Program-made: the position numbers and the translations under genes
Shown here: one piece after another, positions 51,225 through 59,237 of the stretch
Layout: each line of letters starts with the position of its first letter
Numbering within the stretch: the first letter of the stretch is position 1
Source: Anaerolineales bacterium
GTDB taxonomy: Bacteria > Chloroflexota > Anaerolineae > Anaerolineales > Villigracilaceae
Assembly: GCA_017985935.1 (NCBI GenBank)
Contig: JAGNWT010000007.1
Span: forward strand, 1-64,000
Length of the DNA: 64,000 nucleotides
Reading direction: 5' to 3'
The notes under the pieces: generated by a model
The model's database searches: none
The model's input: the letters and a program-made list of their open reading frames with translations, nothing else
What the model was told of the DNA's origin: nothing

Positions 51225-51875
51225 ATGATCCCGCGCCGTTTGCTGCTCTCCCTGTTCTGCATGAGCGCCCTGCTCTCGCTTGGCTTTTCGGGGCAGGCCG
51301 AAGAGCGTGAGACCTATTGGGAGCGCCAGCTTCGAGAGAAGGGACGCATGAACCTGCCCGTCACCCCGCTTCTGCAATCGCGGGTCACATCCTGCGGCGA
51401 AGCGGCCATTACCATGGCTTTTAATTATGCCTATCCCGAAGAACGGGTCACCGAGCAGCAAGTGATCGACTTCGCCCGTCAGCAGGGATATTACACCGAA
51501 AGAAAATTCCCCTACACCAGCCCCGCCGACATGCTGAACATTGCCGCGCAGTACGCGCTCACGGTCACTTCCGGCGCGGTCACCACACCCGACGAAGGAT
51601 TCGCCCTGCTGAGAGATACCCTCACCGGCGGCGACCCGGTCATCATTGATATTCTGGTCGATCTCTCCAAGCCGACCTCTGGTGCGCACTTCGTTGTGGT
51701 CACCGGGCTGGAGCTGAACCCCAACCCAAACAAGACCCGCATCTACTTTAATGATCCGCTCACTGGCGGCAGCCGCTGGGCTTACTGGCTTGGGCGGGGC
51801 GGCGTGTGGAATGCCTGGCTCGAAAACCGCGACCCCGGCGGCTCGGGCTGGTGGATGGTGATCTCCTCGCCCTGA
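51225..51875 (+). CDS. Exported C39-like cysteine peptidase family protein
   Basis: 216 residues with a signal peptide (LLLSLFCMSALLSLGFSGQA). A papain-like catalytic set is visible: Cys57 (TSCGEAA), His155 (GAHFVVVTG) and an Asp/Asn in FNDPLTGG. This matches the C39-like family used for maturation or cell-wall-associated proteolysis. Substrate unknown. The CDS stands alone. Confidence 0.78.
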   Translation: MIPRRLLLSLFCMSALLSLGFSGQAEERETYWERQLREKGRMNLPVTPLLQSRVTSCGEAAITMAFNYAYPEERVTEQQVIDFARQQGYYTERKFPYTSPADMLNIAAQYALTVTSGAVTTPDEGFALLRDTLTGGDPVIIDILVDLSKPTSGAHFVVVTGLELNPNPNKTRIYFNDPLTGGSRWAYWLGRGGVWNAWLENRDPGGSGWWMVISSP

Positions 51876-51902
51876 ACGCCCAGCTAACAAAAAGGAGTTT
51901 AT

Positions 51903-52271
51903 ATGCAAAGCGCAGCCCCGGACGTATCTGCCTATCTGACTGAAGTGCCTGATGAAAGACGCGAAGCTCTTGAAAAACTACGCGCCTTGTGCCTCAAGCA
52001 TTTGCGCGGCTTTGAAGAATCCATGACCTACGGCATGCCTGGCTACGCTCGCAAGGGCGTGGTGGAAGTGGGCTTTGCCAGCCAGAAACATTTCATTGCC
52101 TTTTACATCCTCCGCACCGATGTAATGAAGACCCACCGTGAACTGCTAAAGGTCAAAGGCGTGAGTCTCGGCAAGGGCTGCATCCGCTATTCCAGCCCGG
52201 CGAAGATCGATTTCAAGATCGTCGAGAGCATGTTGAAAGCCACGAAAAGTTCCACCGGCCCGGTCTGCTGA
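51903..52271 (+). CDS. DUF1801 family protein
   Basis: 122 residues matching the YdhG-like DUF1801 fold: VSAYLTEVPDERREALEKLRALCLKHL, EESMTYGMPGYARKG, and HFIAFYIL. Members are small, soluble and of unknown function. AAGGAG lies 7 bases before the ATG. Confidence 0.85.
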   Translation: MQSAAPDVSAYLTEVPDERREALEKLRALCLKHLRGFEESMTYGMPGYARKGVVEVGFASQKHFIAFYILRTDVMKTHRELLKVKGVSLGKGCIRYSSPAKIDFKIVESMLKATKSSTGPVC

Positions 52272-52326
52272 GCAAAGCGAACATCCATGCTCAAACCTTT
52301 GGGGGAGGCGGACAAAAAGTTGCGAA

Positions 52327-52335
52327 TGTTATAAT
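52327..52335 (+). promoter_or_regulatory. Extended -10 promoter upstream of the small membrane protein gene
   Basis: TGTTATAAT is a perfect extended -10 (TGnTATAAT). No convincing -35 is present. The coding start is at 52368, about 25 bases downstream of the expected start site. Confidence 0.55.
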
Positions 52336-52367
52336 GCCGCAACCTTTCAAACAAAAGAGGAACCCTT

Positions 52368-52790
52368 ATGGACCCATTTGGTTTGGTGACGATCTTAGGC
52401 TCTGGTTTGTTAACCGTCTTTGTGTTGTTGTGTGTTTGTGTCTCCACCATTGTTCCCCTGGGCGTAACAGGATATTTTCTTTTCCGCATGTTCAAGAACA
52501 TGAACCAGAACAGCGCCGTCATCAAGAACGGCATCTCTGCGCCTGCGGTCATTTTGCGGGCAGACGATACCGGCACGACCATGAACGACAGCCCGCAGGT
52601 GCGCCTGACCTTGCAGGTGAATCCCGAATATGGTCCCTCTTTTCAGGCAGTCACCACCACCTTTATCGGCCGCTTGCAGATCGGTCTGATCACCCCCGGT
52701 TCTGCCTGTGTGGTGCGTTATGACCCGAGCGACCCCGGCAAAGTGGCCCTCGAATCCCTTGGCACGCCCGTGATCAAGCCCCAAGCCTGA
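52368..52790 (+). CDS. Small membrane protein, DUF3592-like
   Basis: 140 residues with one N-terminal hydrophobic segment (LLTVFVLLCVCVSTIVPLGVTGYFLF) and a soluble beta-rich domain (APAVILRADDTGTTMNDSPQVRLTLQVNPEYG ... VRYDPSDPGKVALE). This arrangement resembles DUF3592-type proteins. Function unknown. Confidence 0.6.
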   Translation: MDPFGLVTILGSGLLTVFVLLCVCVSTIVPLGVTGYFLFRMFKNMNQNSAVIKNGISAPAVILRADDTGTTMNDSPQVRLTLQVNPEYGPSFQAVTTTFIGRLQIGLITPGSACVVRYDPSDPGKVALESLGTPVIKPQA

Positions 52791-52865
52791 TCTGTTCACA
52801 AATACACATCCCCGACCCGGACGCGGCATTCCCCGCGTCCTTTTGATTGCAAAGGAGCATCCAAC

Positions 52866-53138
52866 ATGGCAAAACTCATCCCGGCTGCAGAAAGAATCAC
52901 CCGCGCACGGACCTTGATCCAGAATGCGCGCGAACTGCCCATCCCCAGCGGAGGTAGCCGCTACGACATTTCCTACATCGCGGGCATCAAAGACCTGCTC
53001 AGGCAGGCCCGTGACCTGATCAAATTTATCCCGCAAACGGCGGGAGTCACCAGCGAGATGAAGGAAGAGGTCAAGCGCATCTATCAAGAAGCTGAGCAAG
53101 CCGAGGAAGAGATATTGAGAGGGGAAGGGAAGCTGTAG
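52866..53138 (+). CDS. Hypothetical small helical protein
   Basis: 90 residues, highly charged and mostly helical (TRARTLIQNARELPIP, EVKRIYQEAEQAEEEILRGEGKL), possibly coiled coil. Clean ATG behind AAAGGAG. Not recognised. Confidence 0.6.
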   Translation: MAKLIPAAERITRARTLIQNARELPIPSGGSRYDISYIAGIKDLLRQARDLIKFIPQTAGVTSEMKEEVKRIYQEAEQAEEEILRGEGKL

Positions 53139-53229
53139 GAAAGTGCCCGGATCCCAATCAGAAAAAAGTTGTACAATAAGTTCAGGTAGTGTCAGTTTCA
53201 ATATTCTCCAACTTAAGAAGAGGTGACCC

Positions 53230-53496
53230 ATGACGAGCAAGGAAATTGATCAACTGCTTGAAAAATTAAAGAACGAGATCGAAGGCATTCAGCCCGACGA
53301 TGAAAAGGGACAGGAACTTCTGCGCGAACTTTCCGACGACATCCGCGACCTGCTGGAACGCGCCGAGTCGAAACAGCCGCCGCAGTCCATGCTGGAACGG
53401 ATGGAACGTTCCATTGAGCACTTCGAGGTCACGTATCCCGACCTGACCGCCGCGCTCTCCAGTTTGTTTTCCATTCTAAGTAACGCCGGCATCTAA
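53230..53496 (+). CDS. DUF4404 family protein
   Basis: 88-residue helical protein matching DUF4404: LLEKLKNEIEG, LRELSDDIRDLLERA, and HFEVTYPDLTAALSSLFSILSNAGI. Function unknown. A strong terminator follows immediately. Confidence 0.82.
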   Translation: MTSKEIDQLLEKLKNEIEGIQPDDEKGQELLRELSDDIRDLLERAESKQPPQSMLERMERSIEHFEVTYPDLTAALSSLFSILSNAGI

Positions 53497-53508
53497 CCCA
53501 GCCAGAAC

Positions 53509-53539
53509 AAAAAAGACATCCGAAGAGGATGTCTTTTTT
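53509..53539. terminator. Intrinsic terminator after the DUF4404 gene
   Basis: AAAAAAGACATCC pairs with GGATGTCTTTTTT around loop GAAGA. Confidence 0.92.
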
Positions 53540-53587
53540 GTTTCCCTGCCGATGTTACAATTCACACATCACAGCATTGGAGCTTCA

Positions 53588-55279
53588 ATGAAAATACCAA
53601 ACCTGCGCGGGCGTTATCTCCGCATTCTTTTCTTTTTTGCGGGAGTCATCGTCCGCTTTATAGGGTGGGAATTGATCCTGCGCAAAACTGGTTTTCGCGC
53701 CCTCACCAAACGCACCCGCCCCGACCGCTTTCGCCGTGAAGCCGAACGCTTCCGCGCGCTTGCCATTCGCATGGGCGGCGTGATGATCAAGGTCGGGCAG
53801 TTCCTCTCCTCGCGCCTCGATATCCTCCCGCCCGAGATCACCGATACTTTATCTGACCTGCAGGATGAAGTCCCCGCCGAAAGTTTTGCAGACATCCGTC
53901 AACTGGCAGAGCAGGAACTTGGCGCATCGCTCACGGAAAAATTTGATTGGTTCGACGAGAATCCGCTTGCCGCCGCGTCACTGGGACAGGTTCACCGCGC
54001 CCGCCTGAAGGCTGGGGAAGATGCGGACTTCATCAATGTCGTTGTGAAAGTACAGCGCCCAAGCATCGCATCCATCGTGACCGTGGACCTGTCTGCGTTG
54101 CAGCGGGTGGGGAAGTGGCTGATGTTTTACCGCCCGATCCGTGAGCACGCCGATGTGCCCGCCCTGCTGCGGGAATTTTCTGCGACCGTGTACGAAGAGA
54201 TCGACTACCAGAAGGAAGCGGGAAACGCCGAAACTTTTTTTGAAAACTTTGAAGACGACAAAATGGTGAACGTGCCGCGTGTGGTGCGGAGTCTCTCCAC
54301 CATGCGCGTGCTGACCCTCGAAGATGTCTTCGCAATCAAGATCACCGAGTACGAAGCCATCACCGCCGCGGGCATCAACCGCAGCGAGGTGGCGCGAAAA
54401 TTGCTCGATGCTTATCTTGAACAGATCTTTGAAGATGGCTTTTTTCACGCCGACCCGCACCCCGGCAACCTGTTCATCACACCGCTGCCGGCAAAGAAAG
54501 GCAGCAAAAGCAAGACCGTCCGCTGGCAGTTGACCTTCGTGGATTTTGGCATGGTGGGGCGAGTACCGGACAATCTGCGCAAGGCATTGCGTGAGACGGT
54601 CATTGCTGTTGGCACGCGAGATGCCGCCCGGCTGATCAAGTCTTACAAGGACCTGGGGTTCCTGCTTCCCGGGGCAGATGTTCAGGCGTTAGAGCAGGCT
54701 TCGGCGGCGGTCTTTGACCGCTTCTGGGGCATGTCCATGAGCGAACTGAGAAACGTGCGCCCGAACGAAGTCCGCGATATTGGGCATCGGGTGCGCGATG
54801 TAATGGTGGACACTCCCTTTCAAGTCCCCAACGATCTGTTGATGCTGGTGCGCACGGTGGCGATCCTTTCGGGTATGTGTACCGGTCTCGACCCGAACTT
54901 TAATTTGTGGCAGCAACTTTCTCCGTATGCGGGCAAACTTGTGCAGGAAGAAGCTTCGTCTGCGTTCAGTGTGGATAATATTCTCAAGCAGGCCGGCGAA
55001 GTGGTGCAAGCCTTCATAGCTCTGCCTTCGCAAGCCAGCCGCATTCTTTCGCAAATGGAGTCGGGCGGGCTGACGGTGCAGTCGCCGCAGGTCACGCGTG
55101 AAGTCCGCTCGCTGGGGCGCTCAGTGGACAGGCTGACAGGCGGCGTGGTCTTTGCCGCGTTCCTGGTCAGCGGGGTGATGTTATTGAATAGTGGGAACGG
55201 TCAACTGGGGGGAGGTTTGCTCGGAGCGGCCTTTGCCACCTTGCTGTGGGTGATGTTCAGCCGCCGTAACGGGAATTAG
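53588..55279 (+). CDS. ABC1/UbiB-family atypical protein kinase
   Basis: 563 residues from ATG 53588, behind TTGGAG. The ABC1 signatures are clear: KVGQFLSSRLDILPPEITDTLSDLQDEVP, DGFFHADPHPGNLF and the metal-binding VDFGMVG. Two hydrophobic helices close the C-terminus (VFAAFLVSGVMLL ... GGGLLGAAFATLLWVMF). UbiB/ADCK relatives act in quinone biosynthesis or membrane lipid handling. TGTTACAAT at 53553-53561 is an extended -10. Quinone-related UbiA-like enzymes occur 20 kb upstream. Confidence 0.9.
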   Translation: MKIPNLRGRYLRILFFFAGVIVRFIGWELILRKTGFRALTKRTRPDRFRREAERFRALAIRMGGVMIKVGQFLSSRLDILPPEITDTLSDLQDEVPAESFADIRQLAEQELGASLTEKFDWFDENPLAAASLGQVHRARLKAGEDADFINVVVKVQRPSIASIVTVDLSALQRVGKWLMFYRPIREHADVPALLREFSATVYEEIDYQKEAGNAETFFENFEDDKMVNVPRVVRSLSTMRVLTLEDVFAIKITEYEAITAAGINRSEVARKLLDAYLEQIFEDGFFHADPHPGNLFITPLPAKKGSKSKTVRWQLTFVDFGMVGRVPDNLRKALRETVIAVGTRDAARLIKSYKDLGFLLPGADVQALEQASAAVFDRFWGMSMSELRNVRPNEVRDIGHRVRDVMVDTPFQVPNDLLMLVRTVAILSGMCTGLDPNFNLWQQLSPYAGKLVQEEASSAFSVDNILKQAGEVVQAFIALPSQASRILSQMESGGLTVQSPQVTREVRSLGRSVDRLTGGVVFAAFLVSGVMLLNSGNGQLGGGLLGAAFATLLWVMFSRRNGN

Positions 55280-55294
55280 CATACACAAAAATAC

Positions 55295-55344
55295 ACAAAG
55301 GCAGGAAGACTCAAAATTATTTCTTTGAGTCTTCCTGCCTTTGT
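55295..55344. terminator. Long perfect hairpin, bidirectional terminator
   Basis: About 21-bp stem (55295-55315 with 55324-55344) around an 8-base loop, followed by ACTTTT. It lies between convergent genes. Part of its sequence (TTTGAGTCTTC ... CTTTG) recurs at 55673. Confidence 0.85.
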
Positions 55345-55363
55345 ACTTTTTACTTCTCGCTTC

Positions 55364-55585
55364 TTACTTCTTCTCTTCCATTTTATCGATAGCGGCATCC
55401 AGCAGACTGCGCAGGGCGAGCATCAATTCCTTGCGGGCAGTGCGGCGGTGTTCAATGAAGCCTTCGGGCAGCAGCCCCTTGAACGCTTCGCGCATCTCTG
55501 CTCGTGCTTTCTTGTAATGTTCGCGTGTCTCAGCGGGGATCTCACGTTTGTATTTCTTTTCGCCTTCGGTTTTCTTTGCGGTCAT
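55364..55585 (-). CDS. Small charged hypothetical protein
   Basis: 73 residues from ATG 55585, behind AAAGGAGT. Rich in Lys, Glu and Arg (GEKKYKREIPAETREHYKKARAEMREAFKGLLPEGFIEHRRTARKE), all helical, with no recognised domain. It may bind nucleic acid or a protein partner, but this is not evident. Confidence 0.7.
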   Translation of the reverse strand: MTAKKTEGEKKYKREIPAETREHYKKARAEMREAFKGLLPEGFIEHRRTARKELMLALRSLLDAAIDKMEEKK

Positions 55586-55648
55586 GATGTACTCCTTTCG
55601 TTCTCTATTTTTATTATAGCACTTTGAACAGGCTTGCCGGTTTACCAC

Positions 55649-55684
55649 GAAGTCTCAAAGTTACAAAAAATCCTTTGAGTCTTC
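55649..55684. terminator. Hairpin downstream of the NBR1-Ig-like gene
   Basis: GAAGTCTCAAAG (55649-55660) pairs with CTTTGAGTCTTC (55673-55684) at 11 of 12 positions. On the minus strand it follows the stop at 55726. There is only a T-poor tail, so its efficiency is uncertain. It shares sequence with the hairpin at 55295. Confidence 0.45.
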
Positions 55685-55725
55685 ATACCTTTGCGGCATT
55701 GTGGTCATCCTATTGAGCAAGGCGG

Positions 55726-56364
55726 CTAGGGGGTGTTGGTGACGGCAGGGGTGGTGATGTCTCCCACGATGATGTTAACCGTGAGCGTATCGCCGAAGAA
55801 CACTCCGCTGGAATCTGCCATGCGCCATGAACTTTGGATCAGCCCGTTCACTCCGCTCGGGACGGCGAGCTCAACGGAGATCTCACGCTTTGCCCCGACG
55901 GGGATCGGCTCTTTGAGCACGACGATCGCGCCGCGCATCGAGTCGCCGCCCACGTTCTGGAAGGTGAATCCCGCCGGAATGGCGCATCCGCCGACATTTT
56001 GCACGAGCCAGGTTTTCGTAAAGGCTTCATTGGCTTTCATCTGCGAGCCGTCAGGAATGGTCACATCGCTGACCCAGATCACGTTGTAGCACGGGTTGGC
56101 GGTCAGGGTCACTTCGGGAGTGGTGGTGATTTCTGGTGTGGCGGTCAGGCTGGGGGTGGGGCTGACGATCGTCCGCGTGGCAGAGGCTACCGGCACAGCG
56201 ACCAGGGTCTCGGTCAGGGAAGATGCGTAGGTGGATACAGCTTCCGTGCGGACTGCATCCACATCCACGGCGTTGGTAGGCACTGATCCATTCTGGGTGC
56301 TGCAGGAAAACAGCAGCATGCCGCAGATCAAAATAATGGTCATGGAAAGGATTCTTGTTTTCAT
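55726..56364 (-). CDS. Lipoprotein with an NBR1-like Ig domain
   Basis: 212 residues with a lipoprotein signal (LLFSC, Cys21) and a Thr/Pro-rich linker (SPTPSLTATPEITTTPEVT). The C-terminal domain fits the NBR1/Ig-like family: SDVTIPDGSQMKANEAFTKTWLVQNVGGC ... VPSGVNGLIQSSWRMADSSGVFFGDTL. In Chloroflexota such domains are common in extracellular proteins, where they probably bind partners. Confidence 0.85.
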   Translation of the reverse strand: MKTRILSMTIILICGMLLFSCSTQNGSVPTNAVDVDAVRTEAVSTYASSLTETLVAVPVASATRTIVSPTPSLTATPEITTTPEVTLTANPCYNVIWVSDVTIPDGSQMKANEAFTKTWLVQNVGGCAIPAGFTFQNVGGDSMRGAIVVLKEPIPVGAKREISVELAVPSGVNGLIQSSWRMADSSGVFFGDTLTVNIIVGDITTPAVTNTP

Positions 56365-56452
56365 GCGGTTAAGTATACAACAGTCGCTTGAAAATTCGGT
56401 TTGGTTTATGCGTGGTTATTGTGTTTTTATGATTCTAAAAGGAGCGGTTCAG

Positions 56453-56486
56453 AAAAATAACTCCCGAGTGCTCGGGAGTTATTTTT
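56453..56486. terminator. Intrinsic terminator
   Basis: AAAAATAACTCCCGA pairs with TCGGGAGTTATTTTT around a 4-base loop. It ends the minus-strand transcript of the STAS-like gene that stops at 56491. Confidence 0.9.
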
Positions 56487-56490
56487 ATCT

Positions 56491-56856
56491 TTAGTGATCT
56501 TGGGTCAGCCATTCTTTGGCTTCCAACTCGTTGTTGAAGTACATGATCGCCTGCCCGGTCATGCGTGAGAGCAGGTCTCCCAGCGCGCGCTTGACGCCGG
56601 TGACGCCCACCGTGGCGGTCTTTAGCACACGCGACTTTGTCACCCTGGAGGCTTCGTTCAGAACCGGCATCAACTCACTGGTGATCTCGGTGTTGGAAAA
56701 ATTAGACAAGACCAGCACAGATCCTTCCGGCTCTGCCAGTACGATCTCCTGAACTTCGTCCAATTCTTTTTTGACCGCAGAACCATTGTAGAAAAGGTTG
56801 GAAAAATCCTGATAGAAGATGCGTTTACCGTTGTGTTCGATCCACTTTGATCTCAT
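56491..56856 (-). CDS. STAS/SpoIIAA-like protein
   Basis: 121 residues with the SpoIIAA-like order of strands and helices (NGKRIFYQDFSNL, GSVLVLSNFSNTEITSELMPVLNEASRV, LKTATVGVTGVKRAL). Such proteins bind lipids or act as phosphorylatable partners. It overlaps the upstream membrane-protein gene by 4 bases (ATGA). Confidence 0.65.
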   Translation of the reverse strand: MRSKWIEHNGKRIFYQDFSNLFYNGSAVKKELDEVQEIVLAEPEGSVLVLSNFSNTEITSELMPVLNEASRVTKSRVLKTATVGVTGVKRALGDLLSRMTGQAIMYFNNELEAKEWLTQDH

Positions 56857-57254
56857 ATTTTCTTTTCCCTGTTAAGTGCAACTCCGGTTGCGATGGCGCC
56901 AAGCAGTTCCCATACCCCCACGCCAAGAAACTTCAGCGGAGCGATCCCGGCGACCACTGTCATTGTGAAAACAACAAAAGTCACCACACGGAAGGGCACT
57001 GTCCAGCGATAAAAAATCTTTAGATCATTAAGGGCGGCGAAGATGTAATAAACACCCATGTTGAAAGATGCCATCGAGGAAGCGGTCATAAAGACGATCG
57101 TGTAATCGCTGGCAGCGCGCTGTGCGCGCTCCACGACTTCGAAACCAAGAATGGAGAGTAGGATTTCCGGCCGGATCAAGCCGGTCAACCCGAGCAGAAA
57201 AGCGAGAATTCCAAATATGAAGATTGTCCAGCCTGAAGTGGTTTTGATTTTCAT
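56853..57254 (-). CDS. Small four-helix membrane protein
   Basis: 133 residues with four predicted membrane helices (WTIFIFGILAFLLGLTGLI, and similar later segments). No recognised motif. It forms an overlapping two-gene unit with the STAS-like gene and diverges from the kinase gene at 57322. Confidence 0.65.
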   Translation of the reverse strand: MKIKTTSGWTIFIFGILAFLLGLTGLIRPEILLSILGFEVVERAQRAASDYTIVFMTASSMASFNMGVYYIFAALNDLKIFYRWTVPFRVVTFVVFTMTVVAGIAPLKFLGVGVWELLGAIATGVALNREKKI

Positions 57255-57321
57255 GTTAGCAGCATTGTCCCTTTTTCGAAATTATACCCTCATTCACTTG
57301 CATGATAAAATACTGGCACTT

Positions 57322-57966
57322 ATGGCAAAACATTTGGTGTTGGTGGCAGGGAATATCGGTGTCGGCAAGACCGCGTTGACCGAACGCATTGGCGCCCGCC
57401 TTGGCTGGTGGACAGGTTATGAATCTGTGGCAGATAACCCATATCTTTCAGATTTTTATAGCGATATGCGCGCCTGGTCCTTCCACCTGCAGATCTTTTT
57501 CCTCGGTCACCGTGCAGACCAATACCTTGAAGCCTCGCGCGACACCCGTTCCTCCATTCTTGACCGCAGTATTTATGAGGACGCTCATATCTTTGCCCGC
57601 GCCCTGCATCACATGGGAAATTTGGGCGAGCGCGACTATCTTGCCTATCGCCGTCTGTTCGAGGTCGTGGTCAGCGGGTTGCCCCGCCCCGACCTGTTGA
57701 TCTACCTCAAAGCGCCTGTGCCCGTCCTCATGGACCGCATCCGCAGGCGCGCCCGTAACATGGAAACTGGCATTTCGCCGGATTATCTCGCTTTGTTGGA
57801 TTCGTTTTATAGCGAGTGGCTCGGCGCCTTCGACCTTTGTCCTGTGTTGACCATTCAAACGGACGATCTAGATTACGTGAACCAGCCCGTCCACTTGGAC
57901 CTTGTCACCCAGCGCATTCAAGATAAGCTGGCAGGCAAGGAAGTCATGGACCTGACCCATAGGTGA
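57322..57966 (+). CDS. Deoxynucleoside kinase
   Basis: 214 residues from ATG 57322; no clear Shine-Dalgarno, so initiation may be weak or leaderless. P-loop GNIGVGKT (10-17), a WTGYESVADNPYL acceptor loop and the DRSIYED motif identify the deoxyadenosine/deoxyguanosine kinase family. It phosphorylates deoxynucleosides for salvage. It lies 4 bases before the phosphatase gene. Confidence 0.92.
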   Translation: MAKHLVLVAGNIGVGKTALTERIGARLGWWTGYESVADNPYLSDFYSDMRAWSFHLQIFFLGHRADQYLEASRDTRSSILDRSIYEDAHIFARALHHMGNLGERDYLAYRRLFEVVVSGLPRPDLLIYLKAPVPVLMDRIRRRARNMETGISPDYLALLDSFYSEWLGAFDLCPVLTIQTDDLDYVNQPVHLDLVTQRIQDKLAGKEVMDLTHR

Positions 57967-57970
57967 ACTG

Positions 57971-59212
57971 ATGCACGTAAACTTACTTTCAAAGATCCCT
58001 TTATTTGCAGATCTCCCCAAAGAAGAACTGGACCAGATCATTGAGACTCTCGATGTGAAAGAGATGAAGGATCGCGAGATCCTCTTTCGCGAAGGAAGTC
58101 TCGGTGAGCATTTTTATATTGTGACCCAGGGCGAGCTTGAAGTGCTCATGGCGGCAGGGCAAATGGAAGAACTGCAGTTGAATGTCATGCGTGCCGGTGA
58201 ACACTTCGGTGAGATGAGTCTTATCATGCCTGGCGGACAGCGCACCGCCACCGTTCGCGCCCGCGGTGACGCCACCCTGCTTGCGATGAGCCGCGCCCAA
58301 TTTCTGGCGTTGACGAAAAAACACCCCGAACTTTCCAGCTCCATGGTGAAGGTGTTAAGTCAGCGTCTGGACGCGACCAACACCCAAACCTTCCGTGACC
58401 TGACCGAAAAGAATAAACAACTGCAAACAGCGTATGATGAATTAAAGGCTGCGCAGGCGCAATTGATCGAAAAGGAACGCCTTGAACGCGAGCTTCAGGT
58501 TGCCGCTGAAATTCAGCTCAGCATTTTGCCCGATGAACTGCCTGAGATGGTGGGCTTTAGTTTTGGAGCGCGCATTCTGCCTGCCCGGCAGGTGGGAGGC
58601 GATCTTTATGACGTCTTCCCTTTGAAGGATGATAAGGTCGGTGTGCTGATCGGCGATGTGGCAGATAAGGGCATCCCGTCTGCGATCTTCATGGCGCGTG
58701 CTCATGCCCTCGTCATGGCTGAAGCGGATATGGGGATGACCGCCGGTGAAGTCTTGCATGTGGTCAATCGCCACATCACCCGCCTGCAAAAATCCACCCA
58801 GTTCGTCACTGTGCTTTATGGCATTTTGGATTTACAGACCCGTGAGTTTCATTACGCCCGCGCAGGTCACGAACCGCCATTGATCTTGCACGCCGATGGC
58901 ACTGTGGAGCGATTGCCGCACAGCCCGGGCATGGCTCTTGGTTTGTGGGATACGATCTCGCTTGATGAGCGCACGGTCACCCTGCCGCCCGGCTCGACCC
59001 TTCTGCTCTTTACAGATGGGCTCACCGATTGCCGTGATTCGCTTGGCGAGCCTTTTGGGCTTGAACGCATTAAGAAGACCTTCAGCGAGCTTTCCAATGC
59101 CACCGCTCAACAGGTTTGCGATCACATGCTGAAAACTTTGGTCGAATATCAAGATGGCTCGAAGCAGGATGACGATGTCACCCTGGTTGCCATTCACGCC
59201 GTGAATAAATAA
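57971..59212 (+). CDS. Cyclic-nucleotide-binding domain / SpoIIE-type PP2C phosphatase
   Basis: 413 residues. Residues 1-125 are a cNMP-binding domain (EGSLGEHFYIVTQGELEVL; GEHFGEMSLIMPGGQRTATV phosphate-binding cassette). A coiled coil (about 135-175) leads to a SpoIIE/RsbU PP2C phosphatase (QVGGDLYDVF; IGDVADKGIPSAIFMA; FTDGLTD; QDDDVTLV). It may switch a sigma-factor or STAS partner in response to a cyclic nucleotide. A STAS-like gene is encoded nearby on the minus strand. Confidence 0.92.
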   Translation: MHVNLLSKIPLFADLPKEELDQIIETLDVKEMKDREILFREGSLGEHFYIVTQGELEVLMAAGQMEELQLNVMRAGEHFGEMSLIMPGGQRTATVRARGDATLLAMSRAQFLALTKKHPELSSSMVKVLSQRLDATNTQTFRDLTEKNKQLQTAYDELKAAQAQLIEKERLERELQVAAEIQLSILPDELPEMVGFSFGARILPARQVGGDLYDVFPLKDDKVGVLIGDVADKGIPSAIFMARAHALVMAEADMGMTAGEVLHVVNRHITRLQKSTQFVTVLYGILDLQTREFHYARAGHEPPLILHADGTVERLPHSPGMALGLWDTISLDERTVTLPPGSTLLLFTDGLTDCRDSLGEPFGLERIKKTFSELSNATAQQVCDHMLKTLVEYQDGSKQDDDVTLVAIHAVNK

Positions 59213-59237
59213 GCTCCCGAAAGGGAGCTTATGTTTT
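59209..59237. terminator. Intrinsic terminator between convergent genes
   Basis: ATAAGCTCCC pairs with GGGAGCTTAT around GAAA, followed by GTTTT. Confidence 0.9.
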
